Part shown: positions 1-7,242 of the stretch, in pieces | Numbering within the stretch: position 1 is the first letter of the stretch | How the letters are laid out: every line of letters begins with the position of its first letter | DNA from: Fidelibacterota bacterium | Lineage (GTDB): Bacteria; Bipolaricaulota; Bipolaricaulia; UBA7950; UBA9294 | Length of the DNA stretch: 12,898 nt | NCBI GenBank assembly: GCA_024278395.1 | Contig: JAJRTG010000103.1 | Span: 1 to 12,898, forward strand | Direction: 5' to 3' | Translations under genes and position numbers: made by a program | Notes under the pieces: generated by a model | Told to the model about the DNA's origin: nothing | Database searches by the model: none | Seen by the model: only the letters and a program-made list of their open reading frames with translations

Positions 1-597
1 ATCGTATGGCTGAAGCTCCAGTTCCTTGCGATGGAGTACGAACGCAAGCCGGCGCTCCTGTTGAACCTGCTTGACATCACCGACCGGGTCCGCGCCGAGA
101 CCCTTCTCAAGGAGAAGGCGTTCCGCGATCCGCTCACCGGCCTGTTCAACCGTAACTACTTCGACGAGACGATACAGCGGGAGCTGCGGCGCTCCCAGCG
201 CTACAAGCGCCCGTTCACCCTTATGATGACCGATCTCACCGGGTTCAAGCGGGTGAACGACCGGCTCGGGCACCAAGCGGGGGACCAGATCCTCCGGGAT
301 GTGGCGCAGATTGTGCAGGAGCAGATCCGTGAGAGCGACTGGGTGATCCGCTACGGCGGGGACGAGTTCCTCGTCGTCCTCCCGGAGACCGGGGTGCGGG
401 TGGAGGCCCTCGCCCAGCGGCTCCGCCGCAGTATCGCCGAATGGGCGGCGACCCGCATACCTGAGGTAGGGCTGGGGATCGACATCGGCTGGGCGACGTG
501 GACCCCGGAGAGCAACCTGTCGCTCTCCCGTCTCCTCCAGCTCGCCGACGCCAACATGTACGCCGAGAAGGGATCGCGGCAGGACACGAGCGGCTGA
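1..597 (+). CDS. Diguanylate cyclase (GGDEF domain), 3' part only
   Basis: The 5' end of the gene lies outside the window. The frame is already open at base 1, and the first residues (WLKLQFLAMEYERKPALLLN...DITDRV) look like the last strands of a PAS sensor domain, so the ATG at 31 is probably internal. A short linker (RAETLLKEKAF) leads into a full GGDEF domain starting at RDPLTGLFNRNYF. The active-site motif GGDEF is canonical (bases 355-369). An RESD sequence lies exactly five residues before it, matching the RxxD inhibitory I-site of this family. By family knowledge it makes cyclic di-GMP from two GTP and is probably feedback-inhibited by it. The signal sensed by the PAS part cannot be told. 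It ends 59 bases before the convergent tRNA-Ser gene. The enzyme class is very secure. Confidence 0.93.
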   Translation: MVWLKLQFLAMEYERKPALLLNLLDITDRVRAETLLKEKAFRDPLTGLFNRNYFDETIQRELRRSQRYKRPFTLMMTDLTGFKRVNDRLGHQAGDQILRDVAQIVQEQIRESDWVIRYGGDEFLVVLPETGVRVEALAQRLRRSIAEWAATRIPEVGLGIDIGWATWTPESNLSLSRLLQLADANMYAEKGSRQDTSG

Positions 598-656
598 GGA
601 CTCGATCGTTAAACAGGGGATGGGCCTCTCTCGTCTTCGCCCCTCGGTCATTGAGC

Positions 657-744
657 TGGCGGAGGGGGCGGGATTCGAACCCGCGGAGCCTCGCGGCTCG
701 CCGGTTTTCAAGACCGGTGGTTTAGTCCGCTCGCCCACCCCTCC
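657..744 (-). tRNA. tRNA-Ser (anticodon UGA), CCA encoded
   Basis: Read on the minus strand, a 7-bp acceptor stem (GGAGGGG at 744-738 with CCCCTCC at 667-661) encloses a complete cloverleaf. The anticodon loop CTTGAAA, with anticodon TGA, is closed by CCGGT/ACCGG. The long variable arm (GAGCC-GCGA-GGCTC) is typical of a class II tRNA, and the T arm is GCGGG-TTCGAAT-CCCGC. The discriminator base is G, as usual for serine, and CCA is encoded at 659-657. It starts seven bases after the mnmA stop codon on the same strand, with no terminator visible between. It is therefore probably co-transcribed as the tail of that operon and cut out by tRNA processing. Confidence 0.97.
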
Positions 745-751
745 GACCCGA

Positions 752-1828
752 TTATACTCGATCGAAAATCGCTTTCTCTATCGTCCCGCCGCCGAGGAGG
801 CGGTCCCCGTCGTAGAGTGCGACGATCTGTCCCGGGGTGATCGCCCGTTGCGGCGTGTCGAACCGGACGGCGAATCGATCATCGGAGAGCGGGTGGAACG
901 TGCACGGAGCGGCGGAGGAGCGGTAGCGGATCTTGGCAGAGAGCTTCGCTCCCTCTTCCGGTGGGGTCCCAGAGATGAAGCTCACCTCGGATGCGATCAG
1001 CCCGGGTGCGTAGAGATCCTTTTCGCTTCCCACGATGAGTGCGTTCTTCTCCGGGTCGATCCCGACGACGTAGAGCGGGGCGGCGGCCGCGATCCCGAGT
1101 CCGCGGCGCTGGCCGATCGTGTAGCGGAAAAGCCCTTTGTGCTCACCGAGGACGCGCCCCCGACGGTCGATGATCGGACCGGGGGCCAGATCCTGGTTCG
1201 AGAAGAGGAAGTCGAACCTTCCATCCACCGTGAAGCACAGGTCTTGGCTCTCGGGGAGCCGGGCGGCGTGGAGGTGGTGGGCGCGGGCGAGTGCGAACAC
1301 CTCGGCTTTCCTCATCCCGCCCACCGGGAAGAGGAGCCGTTCCAGGTCGTGCGCGCTCAGCCCGTAGAGGAAGTAGGACTGGTCCTTCTTAGGCTCGATC
1401 CCGCGGTGGAGTTCCGGTGCCCCGCCCTCCCCTCGGACGATCCTCGCGTGGTGCCCGGTGGCGACGAAGTCGAACCCGTGTTTTTCAGCGTATTCGAATG
1501 CAAGGGGGAAGCGGAGCAGCCGGTTGCAGCGCCCGCACGGATTCGGGGTCTCCCCGCGGCGATAGCGGGATATGAAATCCCGCAGGACCCTCTTGTAGAA
1601 CTCGGCGCTTGCGTCGATCGTCCGATGCGGGATCCCGAGCTCCGCCGCGGCGAGCGCCGTGAGGTCGAGCGAGCAGCACTTGGTCCTGCCCTGATAGTCC
1701 GGGGCGCCGGGGAACGACCAGAACCAGAAGGTCAACCCCTCCACTTCGTAACCCGCGGATTTCAGGAGGAACGCGGCGACGGTGCTGTCCACCCCGCCGC
1801 TCATCAGGACGAGGACCCTCCCCTTCAC
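752..1828 (-). CDS. mnmA: tRNA-specific 2-thiouridylase MnmA
   Basis: 358 aa, normal length for the family. MnmA adds the sulfur of 2-thiouridine at position 34 of tRNA Lys, Glu and Gln, using ATP to adenylate U34. The PP-loop SGGVDS is at residues 10-15. The conserved NPCGRCN block holds Cys98 and Cys101, and the second catalytic cysteine is Cys198 in ESQDLCF. The tRNA-contact block TGHHARI is at 124-130, GIEPKKDQSYFLY at 143-155, and the C-terminal barrel (TIGQRRGLGI) follows. E. coli has Asp where Cys98 stands, so this protein has a three-cysteine set able in principle to hold an Fe-S cluster (inference). The start is GTG at 1828; it overlaps the cupin stop codon as GTGA, implying translational coupling. 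Cys51 and Cys52 form an extra CC pair near the N-terminus. Confidence 0.95.
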   Translation of the reverse strand: MKGRVLVLMSGGVDSTVAAFLLKSAGYEVEGLTFWFWSFPGAPDYQGRTKCCSLDLTALAAAELGIPHRTIDASAEFYKRVLRDFISRYRRGETPNPCGRCNRLLRFPLAFEYAEKHGFDFVATGHHARIVRGEGGAPELHRGIEPKKDQSYFLYGLSAHDLERLLFPVGGMRKAEVFALARAHHLHAARLPESQDLCFTVDGRFDFLFSNQDLAPGPIIDRRGRVLGEHKGLFRYTIGQRRGLGIAAAAPLYVVGIDPEKNALIVGSEKDLYAPGLIASEVSFISGTPPEEGAKLSAKIRYRSSAAPCTFHPLSDDRFAVRFDTPQRAITPGQIVALYDGDRLLGGGTIEKAIFDRV

Positions 1829-2184
1829 CCCGACGACTCACCCTCTTTGGGGACCACGCAGATGAACTCGAGCGGCCCTTCCCCCGCGTTTACGAACCGG
1901 TGGGCTTCGTTCGGTGGGACATACACGAAGTCCCCCGCGGAGACGGACTTCTCTCCGTCGGCGGTGTGCACCGTGCAGTCTCCGCGCACGATGAATACCT
2001 CGTGCTCCCAGGGGTGGGTGTGGTAGGGGGTCGCCCCGCCCGCTCCCAGGGTGAACAGGCGCATCACGAAGTTTTGGGCCCCCTCGGCCGGCCCGATGAG
2101 AACCCGCTTCTTGACGTGGAAGATCGTCTTTCCGTCGTGCAGGTCGAGCAGAGGGACGTCCGCGCTCTTGCCGGTGATGACCAT
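1825..2184 (-). CDS. Small single-domain cupin protein
   Basis: 119 aa forming one cupin beta-barrel. Motif 1 is GGATPYHTHPWEHEVFIVRG, giving the usual His, His and Glu metal ligands. Motif 2 is GDFVYVPPNEAHRF, with the last His ligand. By family knowledge it binds a divalent metal and may act as an isomerase, dioxygenase or small-molecule sensor; the sequence does not say which. The ATG at 2184 is preceded by a strong SD (AAGGAGGT, four bases away). It follows the phosphodiesterase gene by 14 bases and its stop overlaps the mnmA start by four bases, so the three genes are clearly one transcription unit. A link to tRNA thiolation is not supported by anything beyond position. Confidence 0.85.
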   Translation of the reverse strand: MVITGKSADVPLLDLHDGKTIFHVKKRVLIGPAEGAQNFVMRLFTLGAGGATPYHTHPWEHEVFIVRGDCTVHTADGEKSVSAGDFVYVPPNEAHRFVNAGEGPLEFICVVPKEGESSG

Positions 2185-2198
2185 TCAGACCTCCTTCG

Positions 2199-3449
2199 CT
2201 ATAGCGTGGAGACGATCAGCGGGACGAGCATCTCGTCGCGCGTGAGCCCGCCGTGCATCCCCTTCAGCTTGACCGCGTCCTTGTACGGGTGAAGGATCGC
2301 CGCGTTCCCGGTCGATACGACGATGAGATCCCCGATCCGATCGTGCACCTCGTCTTTCACCGTCCCGATCCCGAACAACCCGCTCGAAAGCGCGGTCTCG
2401 GAGTCGATCGCCACGAGCCCCCCCGACAGGTGTTCGTCGATTGCCGCCAGCACCCGCTTCCTCGTCCCCTCGCGCAGGTAGAGGTAAGAGGCCCGCGGCT
2501 CGCCCACCGGCGGGAGGATGAGTCCGTGTTCGAGCTCTGGGATGTGGAAAATGTCGTGATAATCTGACTCCCGCATCGGGACGAATCCGTGGTCGGAGGA
2601 GATGATGATCAGGGTGTCCTTCACCCTGCCGATGAGCTCGCGCCCGATCACCGCGTCGATCGCCCGCAGCTCCGCGGTGAACTCCTCGGTCCACGGACCG
2701 TAGGTGTGCGCGATCGCGTCGGTCCCCCCCCAGTACAGGCTCAAGAACATCCTTCCTTTCGTGCTCTGCAACAGGCGCCGGGCGAGGACGAGCATGTCGG
2801 AGAAGTTCACCACCGGATGGAGCCTCTCCTTCCCGTCGTAGATGATCGACGAGAGCCCGCTCTTGGCGATGTATTTTCCGAGCAGGATGTGGGACTCCAC
2901 TCCGGCCCGTCTCAGATGGGCATAGATGGTGGGGGCCCCGAGGAAGTTGTTCGCGTCGATCCCCGCTTCGAGGGCCGAGTCTCCCTCTCCGTTTCCCAGG
3001 AGCGAGAGCCGGATCATGTTCGTTATCGCGGATGTCTCCCGCAGGTACAGACGGTACCCGACCATCCCGTGCTCCTGTGGGGTGAGCCCGGTGCTGTAGC
3101 TCGTAAGCGCGCTTACCGTCGTCGGCGGGAAGACCGAGGTGATCGGGATCATCGTTCCGGAGTCGATCAGACGGTGTAGGTACAGGTCCGGATACTCGGC
3201 GAGGAGCCGTTGCAGGTGGTCGTACCCGACCCCGTCGAGGACGAGGAGGACGACCTTCTCGACGCCCGTTTGGATGGCGTGTCTCACCGCCGCGTGCACG
3301 GCCTCGGCGCGGCTCACCCCATCCCCGAATACGGTCCGGACCAGCCCGGGGACGGCGACGATCGAGTACCCGCCGTAGTCGGGGATCACCGCGCTTACGG
3401 GAAGGCCGGAAAGCTCACGAGGAAGAAGCTTCTCTTCGATGTTTTCCAT
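2199..3449 (-). CDS. Type I phosphodiesterase / alkaline phosphatase superfamily enzyme
   Basis: 416 aa with no signal peptide, so probably cytoplasmic. The metal and nucleophile pattern of the nucleotide pyrophosphatase/phosphodiesterase family is complete: Asp72 in LVLDGVGYD, Thr111 in FPPTTVSALTSYSTG (probable nucleophile), Asp244 and His248 in TDAIAHTYGP, Asp286-His287 in SSDHGF, and His399 in GMHGGLTRDE. It should hydrolyse a phosphate mono- or diester through a two-metal centre; the substrate is unknown. The ATG at 3449 is chosen because homology-like sequence begins soon after, and the open frame further upstream (to 3539) lies inside the preceding gene. No good SD precedes it. Instead a perfect TATAAT ends six bases before the ATG, so a leaderless mRNA is possible in addition to read-through from upstream. 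Confidence 0.85.
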   Translation of the reverse strand: MENIEEKLLPRELSGLPVSAVIPDYGGYSIVAVPGLVRTVFGDGVSRAEAVHAAVRHAIQTGVEKVVLLVLDGVGYDHLQRLLAEYPDLYLHRLIDSGTMIPITSVFPPTTVSALTSYSTGLTPQEHGMVGYRLYLRETSAITNMIRLSLLGNGEGDSALEAGIDANNFLGAPTIYAHLRRAGVESHILLGKYIAKSGLSSIIYDGKERLHPVVNFSDMLVLARRLLQSTKGRMFLSLYWGGTDAIAHTYGPWTEEFTAELRAIDAVIGRELIGRVKDTLIIISSDHGFVPMRESDYHDIFHIPELEHGLILPPVGEPRASYLYLREGTRKRVLAAIDEHLSGGLVAIDSETALSSGLFGIGTVKDEVHDRIGDLIVVSTGNAAILHPYKDAVKLKGMHGGLTRDEMLVPLIVSTL

Positions 3450-3455
3450 AACGCT

Positions 3456-3461
3456 ATTATA
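3456..3461 (-). promoter_or_regulatory. Candidate -10 box (TATAAT) just before the phosphodiesterase ORF
   Basis: A perfect TATAAT on the minus strand is followed by AGCGTT and then the ATG at 3449. With normal spacing the transcript would start at or next to the ATG. The -35 at 17-bp spacing is poor (TTTCAA), so the match may be accidental. The usual SD is missing here, which makes a leaderless start more attractive. Confidence 0.45.
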
Positions 3462-3471
3462 GGCCCTCGTC

Positions 3472-4158
3472 TCACCGATTGAAACGCTCCGCGTTCTGCA
3501 GGGCGCACTCGTGCCGGGTGATGAACTCCGAAAGCTCATGCAGGCTCTGGATGTCCCCGTTCTCGCCGGTTCTGTCGATCAGGACGGGAACGAGCCCGGC
3601 GGCACGGGCCGCGGTTACGTCGTCCGGCTGATCCCCCACGTAGTAGCCGCGGTCGACCCCGATCTCCCTCTTCATCTGCAACAGCAAGTCCGGAGCGGGC
3701 TTGGCGACGGCCAGCTCGTCCCAGTTGTGCCCCCTCCCGATCCACAGGCGGAATAAGCGGTCGAGGGAGAACTTCTTGACCACCAGATCGACGATTTCCT
3801 GGGGGGAGTTGCTCACGATCGCCAGGGGATAGTCCCGCGCCAGCTCCTCCAGGGCGGCCACGTCGGGGAACGGGGTCACGCGTCCCGACTCGATCGCCGC
3901 GAGCTTGCCGGCGAGATAGTTGTGCTCCCTTTGCGCCCACAGGGTCTCGATGTCCGGGATCCCGAACTCGGCGCAGAACCTCTTCCCATCGCGGCGCAGG
4001 CTTGAGATGTAGAGGCGTTTGGCGTTCTCCTCCGTTTCCGGGATCCCGAAGTCGCGCAATGTCTTCATGAACGCCTCGACGATCCAACCCCCTGGGGTGA
4101 AGTCGTCCGAGTCGAGGATCACCCCGTCCATGTCGAATCCGATCACCATCTTATTCAC
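3472..4158 (-). CDS. HAD-superfamily hydrolase, phosphoglycolate-phosphatase-like
   Basis: 228 aa. All four HAD motifs are present: FDMDGVILD (nucleophile Asp9, acid Asp11), VSNSP (Ser116), Lys153 in AKPAPDLL, and VGDQPDDVTAARAAG (Asp176, Asp179/180). The helical cap between motifs I and II is the C1 type seen in phosphoglycolate phosphatase and beta-phosphoglucomutase relatives. It probably removes phosphate from a small metabolite; the substrate is unknown. I chose the GTG at 4158 because it forms a 4-base GTGA overlap with the upstream stop and has AAAGGA ten bases upstream. The ATG at 4149 (VIGFDMDG context) is an alternative three codons in. The longer frame to 4230 is not homologous. 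It ends 22 bases before the phosphodiesterase ATG. Confidence 0.85.
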   Translation of the reverse strand: MNKMVIGFDMDGVILDSDDFTPGGWIVEAFMKTLRDFGIPETEENAKRLYISSLRRDGKRFCAEFGIPDIETLWAQREHNYLAGKLAAIESGRVTPFPDVAALEELARDYPLAIVSNSPQEIVDLVVKKFSLDRLFRLWIGRGHNWDELAVAKPAPDLLLQMKREIGVDRGYYVGDQPDDVTAARAAGLVPVLIDRTGENGDIQSLHELSEFITRHECALQNAERFNR

Positions 4159-5294
4159 TCTGACACCGTCCTTTCTATCTCGAGCCCGTCGGAAGTAAGC
4201 CGGTCGATCAACTCCCCGTGCGGGACGCACGTCTCCTGCGGGAGCGCCCCGCGGGAGGTGATCTCCCCCGCTCCGAGCATGTACGCGACCTCCGCGATCG
4301 GGAACCCGGTCGTGCGCATCATCGCCGAAAGCCCGGTTCGGGCGTCGTAGCGGTCGATCAGCTCGTAGCGCACGGCGCGGGACTCCCTGTGCGCGCTCAC
4401 CCGCAGCAGGACCACGTCCGGCTCGTTGAACGACAGTTTCTCCTGGAAGAGCCGCACCGCAAGCTCCCGCGGAACGACCTCCGCGCCGTCGACCGTGCGG
4501 GGTTCGAGGTCAAAGAACCCGAGGTCGGCGATCGCCTTCACCTTCTCGAGGTGCCCGGGGTAGCGGATCGTCTTGTAGTCGAGATTCTTGACCCGGGTGC
4601 GCATGGTCATCGGGAGGGTTGAGCTCCCTCCGGCGGTGTGGAACGCCTCCAGGTGCTCGTACGGCGGGGAAAACGAGATCTCCTCCAACCCGGTGAGGGA
4701 CGGGACGGTCTCGGGCTTTCCGTCGCGCAGGATCGTCGCGGCCTCCATGTACTCGTTGATCAGCCCGTAGGGGGAGAAGACGATCTGGTAGTCGAGCGGG
4801 GGGCGCGGCCGCTGCGGGAGCCCGCCGACGCGGATCCGCACGGCGTCCGCCCCGCCGTCCAGCTCATCGACCGCGGCCGCGGCGAGCACGTTGACCAGCC
4901 CGGGCGCGAGCCCGCAGTCCGGGATCAGCGTGACACCGGCGGCCTTCGCCTTCTCATTGAGCCCGAGCTCTTTGGCGACGATCTCCGGGTTCCCCCCGAG
5001 GTCGCAGAAGTGCACCCGCGCCTCCACCGCCGCCTGGGCGAGGGTGAGGTTGAGAAAGTATGGGACGGCGCTGACCGCGACCGTACATCCCTCCATCGCC
5101 TCGCGCACCGCGCGGGGGGCGCTCACGTCGAGCCTGAGCGGTGCAGCGCGGCGGTCCCCGAGCCATTCGACGAGCGCCTCAGCCCGCTTCCTTTCCCGAT
5201 CGGCAATGATGAGCCCGGTGACCTCCCCGTGCCGGAGGAGTCCGTAGGCGATCGCCCGCCCCATCATCCCCGCCCCGAGCAACAAAATTCGCAT
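4155..5294 (-). CDS. Saccharopine dehydrogenase / lysine dehydrogenase family oxidoreductase
   Basis: 379 aa. An N-terminal Rossmann fold opens with MRILLLGAGMMG (GxGxxG at 7-12), so NAD(P) is the likely cofactor. ADRERKRAEAL follows where the second beta strand decides cofactor choice. The conserved block PDCGLAPGLVN (125-135) starts the C-terminal catalytic domain, with YGLINEY (176-182) and RYPGHLEKV (244-252), as in saccharopine reductases and L-lysine dehydrogenases. The exact substrate (lysine, saccharopine, carboxynorspermidine or another amino acid) cannot be decided from sequence alone. The ATG at 5294 has GGAG nine bases upstream, and a good promoter lies before it. It is the first gene of the minus-strand line that runs to tRNA-Ser, and its stop overlaps the HAD start. 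Confidence 0.85.
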   Translation of the reverse strand: MRILLLGAGMMGRAIAYGLLRHGEVTGLIIADRERKRAEALVEWLGDRRAAPLRLDVSAPRAVREAMEGCTVAVSAVPYFLNLTLAQAAVEARVHFCDLGGNPEIVAKELGLNEKAKAAGVTLIPDCGLAPGLVNVLAAAAVDELDGGADAVRIRVGGLPQRPRPPLDYQIVFSPYGLINEYMEAATILRDGKPETVPSLTGLEEISFSPPYEHLEAFHTAGGSSTLPMTMRTRVKNLDYKTIRYPGHLEKVKAIADLGFFDLEPRTVDGAEVVPRELAVRLFQEKLSFNEPDVVLLRVSAHRESRAVRYELIDRYDARTGLSAMMRTTGFPIAEVAYMLGAGEITSRGALPQETCVPHGELIDRLTSDGLEIERTVSE

Positions 5295-5325
5295 GATTTC
5301 ACTCTCCGGTCGATTGGTATCCAGG

Positions 5326-5353
5326 ATTCTATCATCCTCGGGGAGGCGATCAA
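5326..5353 (-). promoter_or_regulatory. Promoter of the reductase-HAD-phosphodiesterase-cupin-mnmA operon
   Basis: Minus strand: -35 TTGATC (5353-5348), 16-bp spacer, -10 TAGAAT (5331-5326). That is 4/6 and 5/6 to the sigma-70 consensus. The leader would be roughly 25 nt and contains the GGAG SD before the ATG at 5294. It lies in the 121-bp divergent gap with glmS. Confidence 0.6.
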
Positions 5354-5386
5354 GCCCCGTCCCTTTTTCGGAAGCGCATTCGCAGG

Positions 5387-5392
5387 TACAAT
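5387..5392 (+). promoter_or_regulatory. Candidate -10 box of glmS (TACAAT)
   Basis: TACAAT matches five of six consensus bases and sits 24 bases before the glmS ATG. Transcription would start near 5399, leaving a short leader that holds the GGAGGAGG SD. The -35 at 17 bp (TTTTTC) is poor. No glmS ribozyme could fit in so short a leader. Confidence 0.4.
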
Positions 5393-5415
5393 CTCCCCCA
5401 CGGGAGGAGGGAAGG

Positions 5416-7227
5416 ATGTGCGGAATCTTCGGGATCGTCACCGCAACCGAGCGACGCTTGGGCGGTATCCTGCTCTCCGCGGGCAGGCGCCTCGCCTACC
5501 GCGGCTATGACTCGGTCGGGGCGGCCACGATCGATCGTCCCGGGAGGATCGACCTGCGCAAGGACGTGGGGAAGATCGACGCCGTGAACGCCCGCCTGCA
5601 CCTCGATGAGATGGAGGGCGAGCGCGGGATCGTGCAGCTGCGCTGGGCAACTTTCGGATCCCCTTCATATGAGAACGCGCAGCCCCACCTCGACTCGGAC
5701 GGCGATCTAGTCGGGGCGCACAACGGGAACATCGTGAACAACGTGCAGCTGCGCGAGGAGTTCATCAGGGCCGGGATGACCGTGCGCGGGACGAACGACG
5801 GGGAGTCCTGCGTGCACGCGGTCGAGCGCTACGTCGATCAGGGGCTTCCGATGACCGAAGCGATCAGGAGAGCAGCACGCGATCTGCAGGGCGACTACGC
5901 GTTCGTCATCGCCTCCAAGGACGAGCGCGACGAGGCCGGCCGGCCGGTGATCCACGCGATCAAGATGGGCTCCGGGCTCGTCGTCGGGCTCGGGGACGGG
6001 TTCGCCTGCGTCTCATCCGATCTCCCCTCGGTCCTCCCCCTCACGAACCGGATCGTCAGGATCCGCGACGGGGAGATGGTCACCCTGCACCCGGACCGGG
6101 TGGAGATCCGCCGGGTGGAGGACGGGGCCCTGATCGAGCGGGAGGTCGAGACATTCACCGAGGGGATGGACGCGGCGGAGAAGGGAGGATACCCCCACTT
6201 CATGGAGAAGGAGATCCACGAGCAGCCCAAGGTCGCCGCGGATCTGATCCACCTCCTTACCGCCTCCCCGCACGTCGCTCCGTTCCTCGACGATCTCGAA
6301 TCCGCGCGGCACGTCTACTTCGTCGGCTGCGGCACGAGCTACCACGCCTGCCTGATCGGGGCCGCCTACTTCAACCGGATCGCCGGGATCCCGGCTGTCG
6401 GGATCCTCGCCCCCCAGTTCACCGAGACCATCGCCCGCACCCTGGGCCCGGATGACGCCGTCGTCTTCGTCAGCCAGTCCGGGGAGACGAAGGACGTGTT
6501 AAGCGCGGTGAACGCGGCACGACCGCGCGGCGCCCGGATCCTCGGGGTGCTGAACGTTCTCGGCTCGGCCCTGATGCACGCCTCCGACCACTACCTCCCG
6601 CTCGCCTGCGGGTACGAGATCTCGGTCCCGGCGACGAAGACCTTCCTGAATCAGGTGATCCTCTTCCTCTACCTCGCCGACCGGCTGCGCCGGGAAGGGC
6701 GCCCGATCGATTGGCCCCGCGTTCCCGTGCTGATCGGGGAGACGCTCGCCGCGACGGACGCGGCGGCAAAACAGGTGGCGGAGCTCCTCAATCCGCATTC
6801 TGAGATGTACTACCTCGGCTACGGGCTCACGCTCGGGACGGCGATGGAGGGGGCGCTCAAGCTCAAGGAGATAACCTACGCCCACTGCGAGGGGATGCTC
6901 AGCTCGGAGTTCAAGCACGGTCCACTCTCCGCGGTGCACGACGGGTATCCGGTCGTGTTCGTGAGCGCGCCGGACGACGCGGCGATGATGGTGAACCACG
7001 TGAACGAGGTGACCTGCCGCGGAGGGAGGGCGATCGTCGTTGCGGCGGCCGACGAGCTTCTGGGAAAGAACGCATCCGACTACATCACCCTTCCGGACGC
7101 CGGGCATGACCTGACCGCCCTCATCTCGGTCCTCCCCTTGCAGCTCGTAAGCTACTACATGAGCCTCGCCCGCGGGATCGATCCCGACTTCCCCCGCAAC
7201 CTGAGCAAGACCTTGACCGTGGATTGA
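5416..7227 (+). CDS. glmS: Glutamine--fructose-6-phosphate aminotransferase (isomerizing)
   Basis: 603 aa, near the family norm of about 608. It makes glucosamine-6-phosphate from fructose-6-phosphate and glutamine, the entry step to UDP-GlcNAc for peptidoglycan and, where present, LPS. The N-terminal Ntn glutaminase domain starts with MCGIFGIV (Cys2 is the nucleophile once Met is removed), then RGYDSVG (29-35) and HNGNIVN (102-108). Two SIS domains follow, with GCGTSYHA (304-311), SQSGETKD (353-360), LKLKEITYAH carrying Glu485, KHGP carrying His501, and a C-terminal NLSKTLTVD with the active-site Lys598. The glutamine pocket is unusual: RWATFG and NAQPH replace the RWATHG and NAHPH of E. coli. 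The ATG at 5416 has a strong SD (GGAGGAGGGA). It stands alone on the plus strand, divergent from the reductase gene and convergent with the ACT gene 15 bases downstream. Confidence 0.95.
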   Translation: MCGIFGIVTATERRLGGILLSAGRRLAYRGYDSVGAATIDRPGRIDLRKDVGKIDAVNARLHLDEMEGERGIVQLRWATFGSPSYENAQPHLDSDGDLVGAHNGNIVNNVQLREEFIRAGMTVRGTNDGESCVHAVERYVDQGLPMTEAIRRAARDLQGDYAFVIASKDERDEAGRPVIHAIKMGSGLVVGLGDGFACVSSDLPSVLPLTNRIVRIRDGEMVTLHPDRVEIRRVEDGALIEREVETFTEGMDAAEKGGYPHFMEKEIHEQPKVAADLIHLLTASPHVAPFLDDLESARHVYFVGCGTSYHACLIGAAYFNRIAGIPAVGILAPQFTETIARTLGPDDAVVFVSQSGETKDVLSAVNAARPRGARILGVLNVLGSALMHASDHYLPLACGYEISVPATKTFLNQVILFLYLADRLRREGRPIDWPRVPVLIGETLAATDAAAKQVAELLNPHSEMYYLGYGLTLGTAMEGALKLKEITYAHCEGMLSSEFKHGPLSAVHDGYPVVFVSAPDDAAMMVNHVNEVTCRGGRAIVVAAADELLGKNASDYITLPDAGHDLTALISVLPLQLVSYYMSLARGIDPDFPRNLSKTLTVD

Positions 7228-7242
7228 TGTATCCGGACATCC

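Noticed and set aside
620..2026. A 468-codon plus-strand open frame opposite mnmA and the cupin gene
   Set aside because: It starts inside the tRNA-Ser complement (the peptide GFEPAEPRGSPVFKTGG is a well-known tRNA artefact) and runs antisense to two well-recognised genes. Its protein is low-complexity, rich in Arg, Glu, Pro and Gly.
7226..7241. Small hairpin GATGT-ATCCGG-ACATC between glmS and the ACT gene as a bidirectional terminator
   Set aside because: Only five pairs, overlapping the glmS stop codon, and no T-run on either side.
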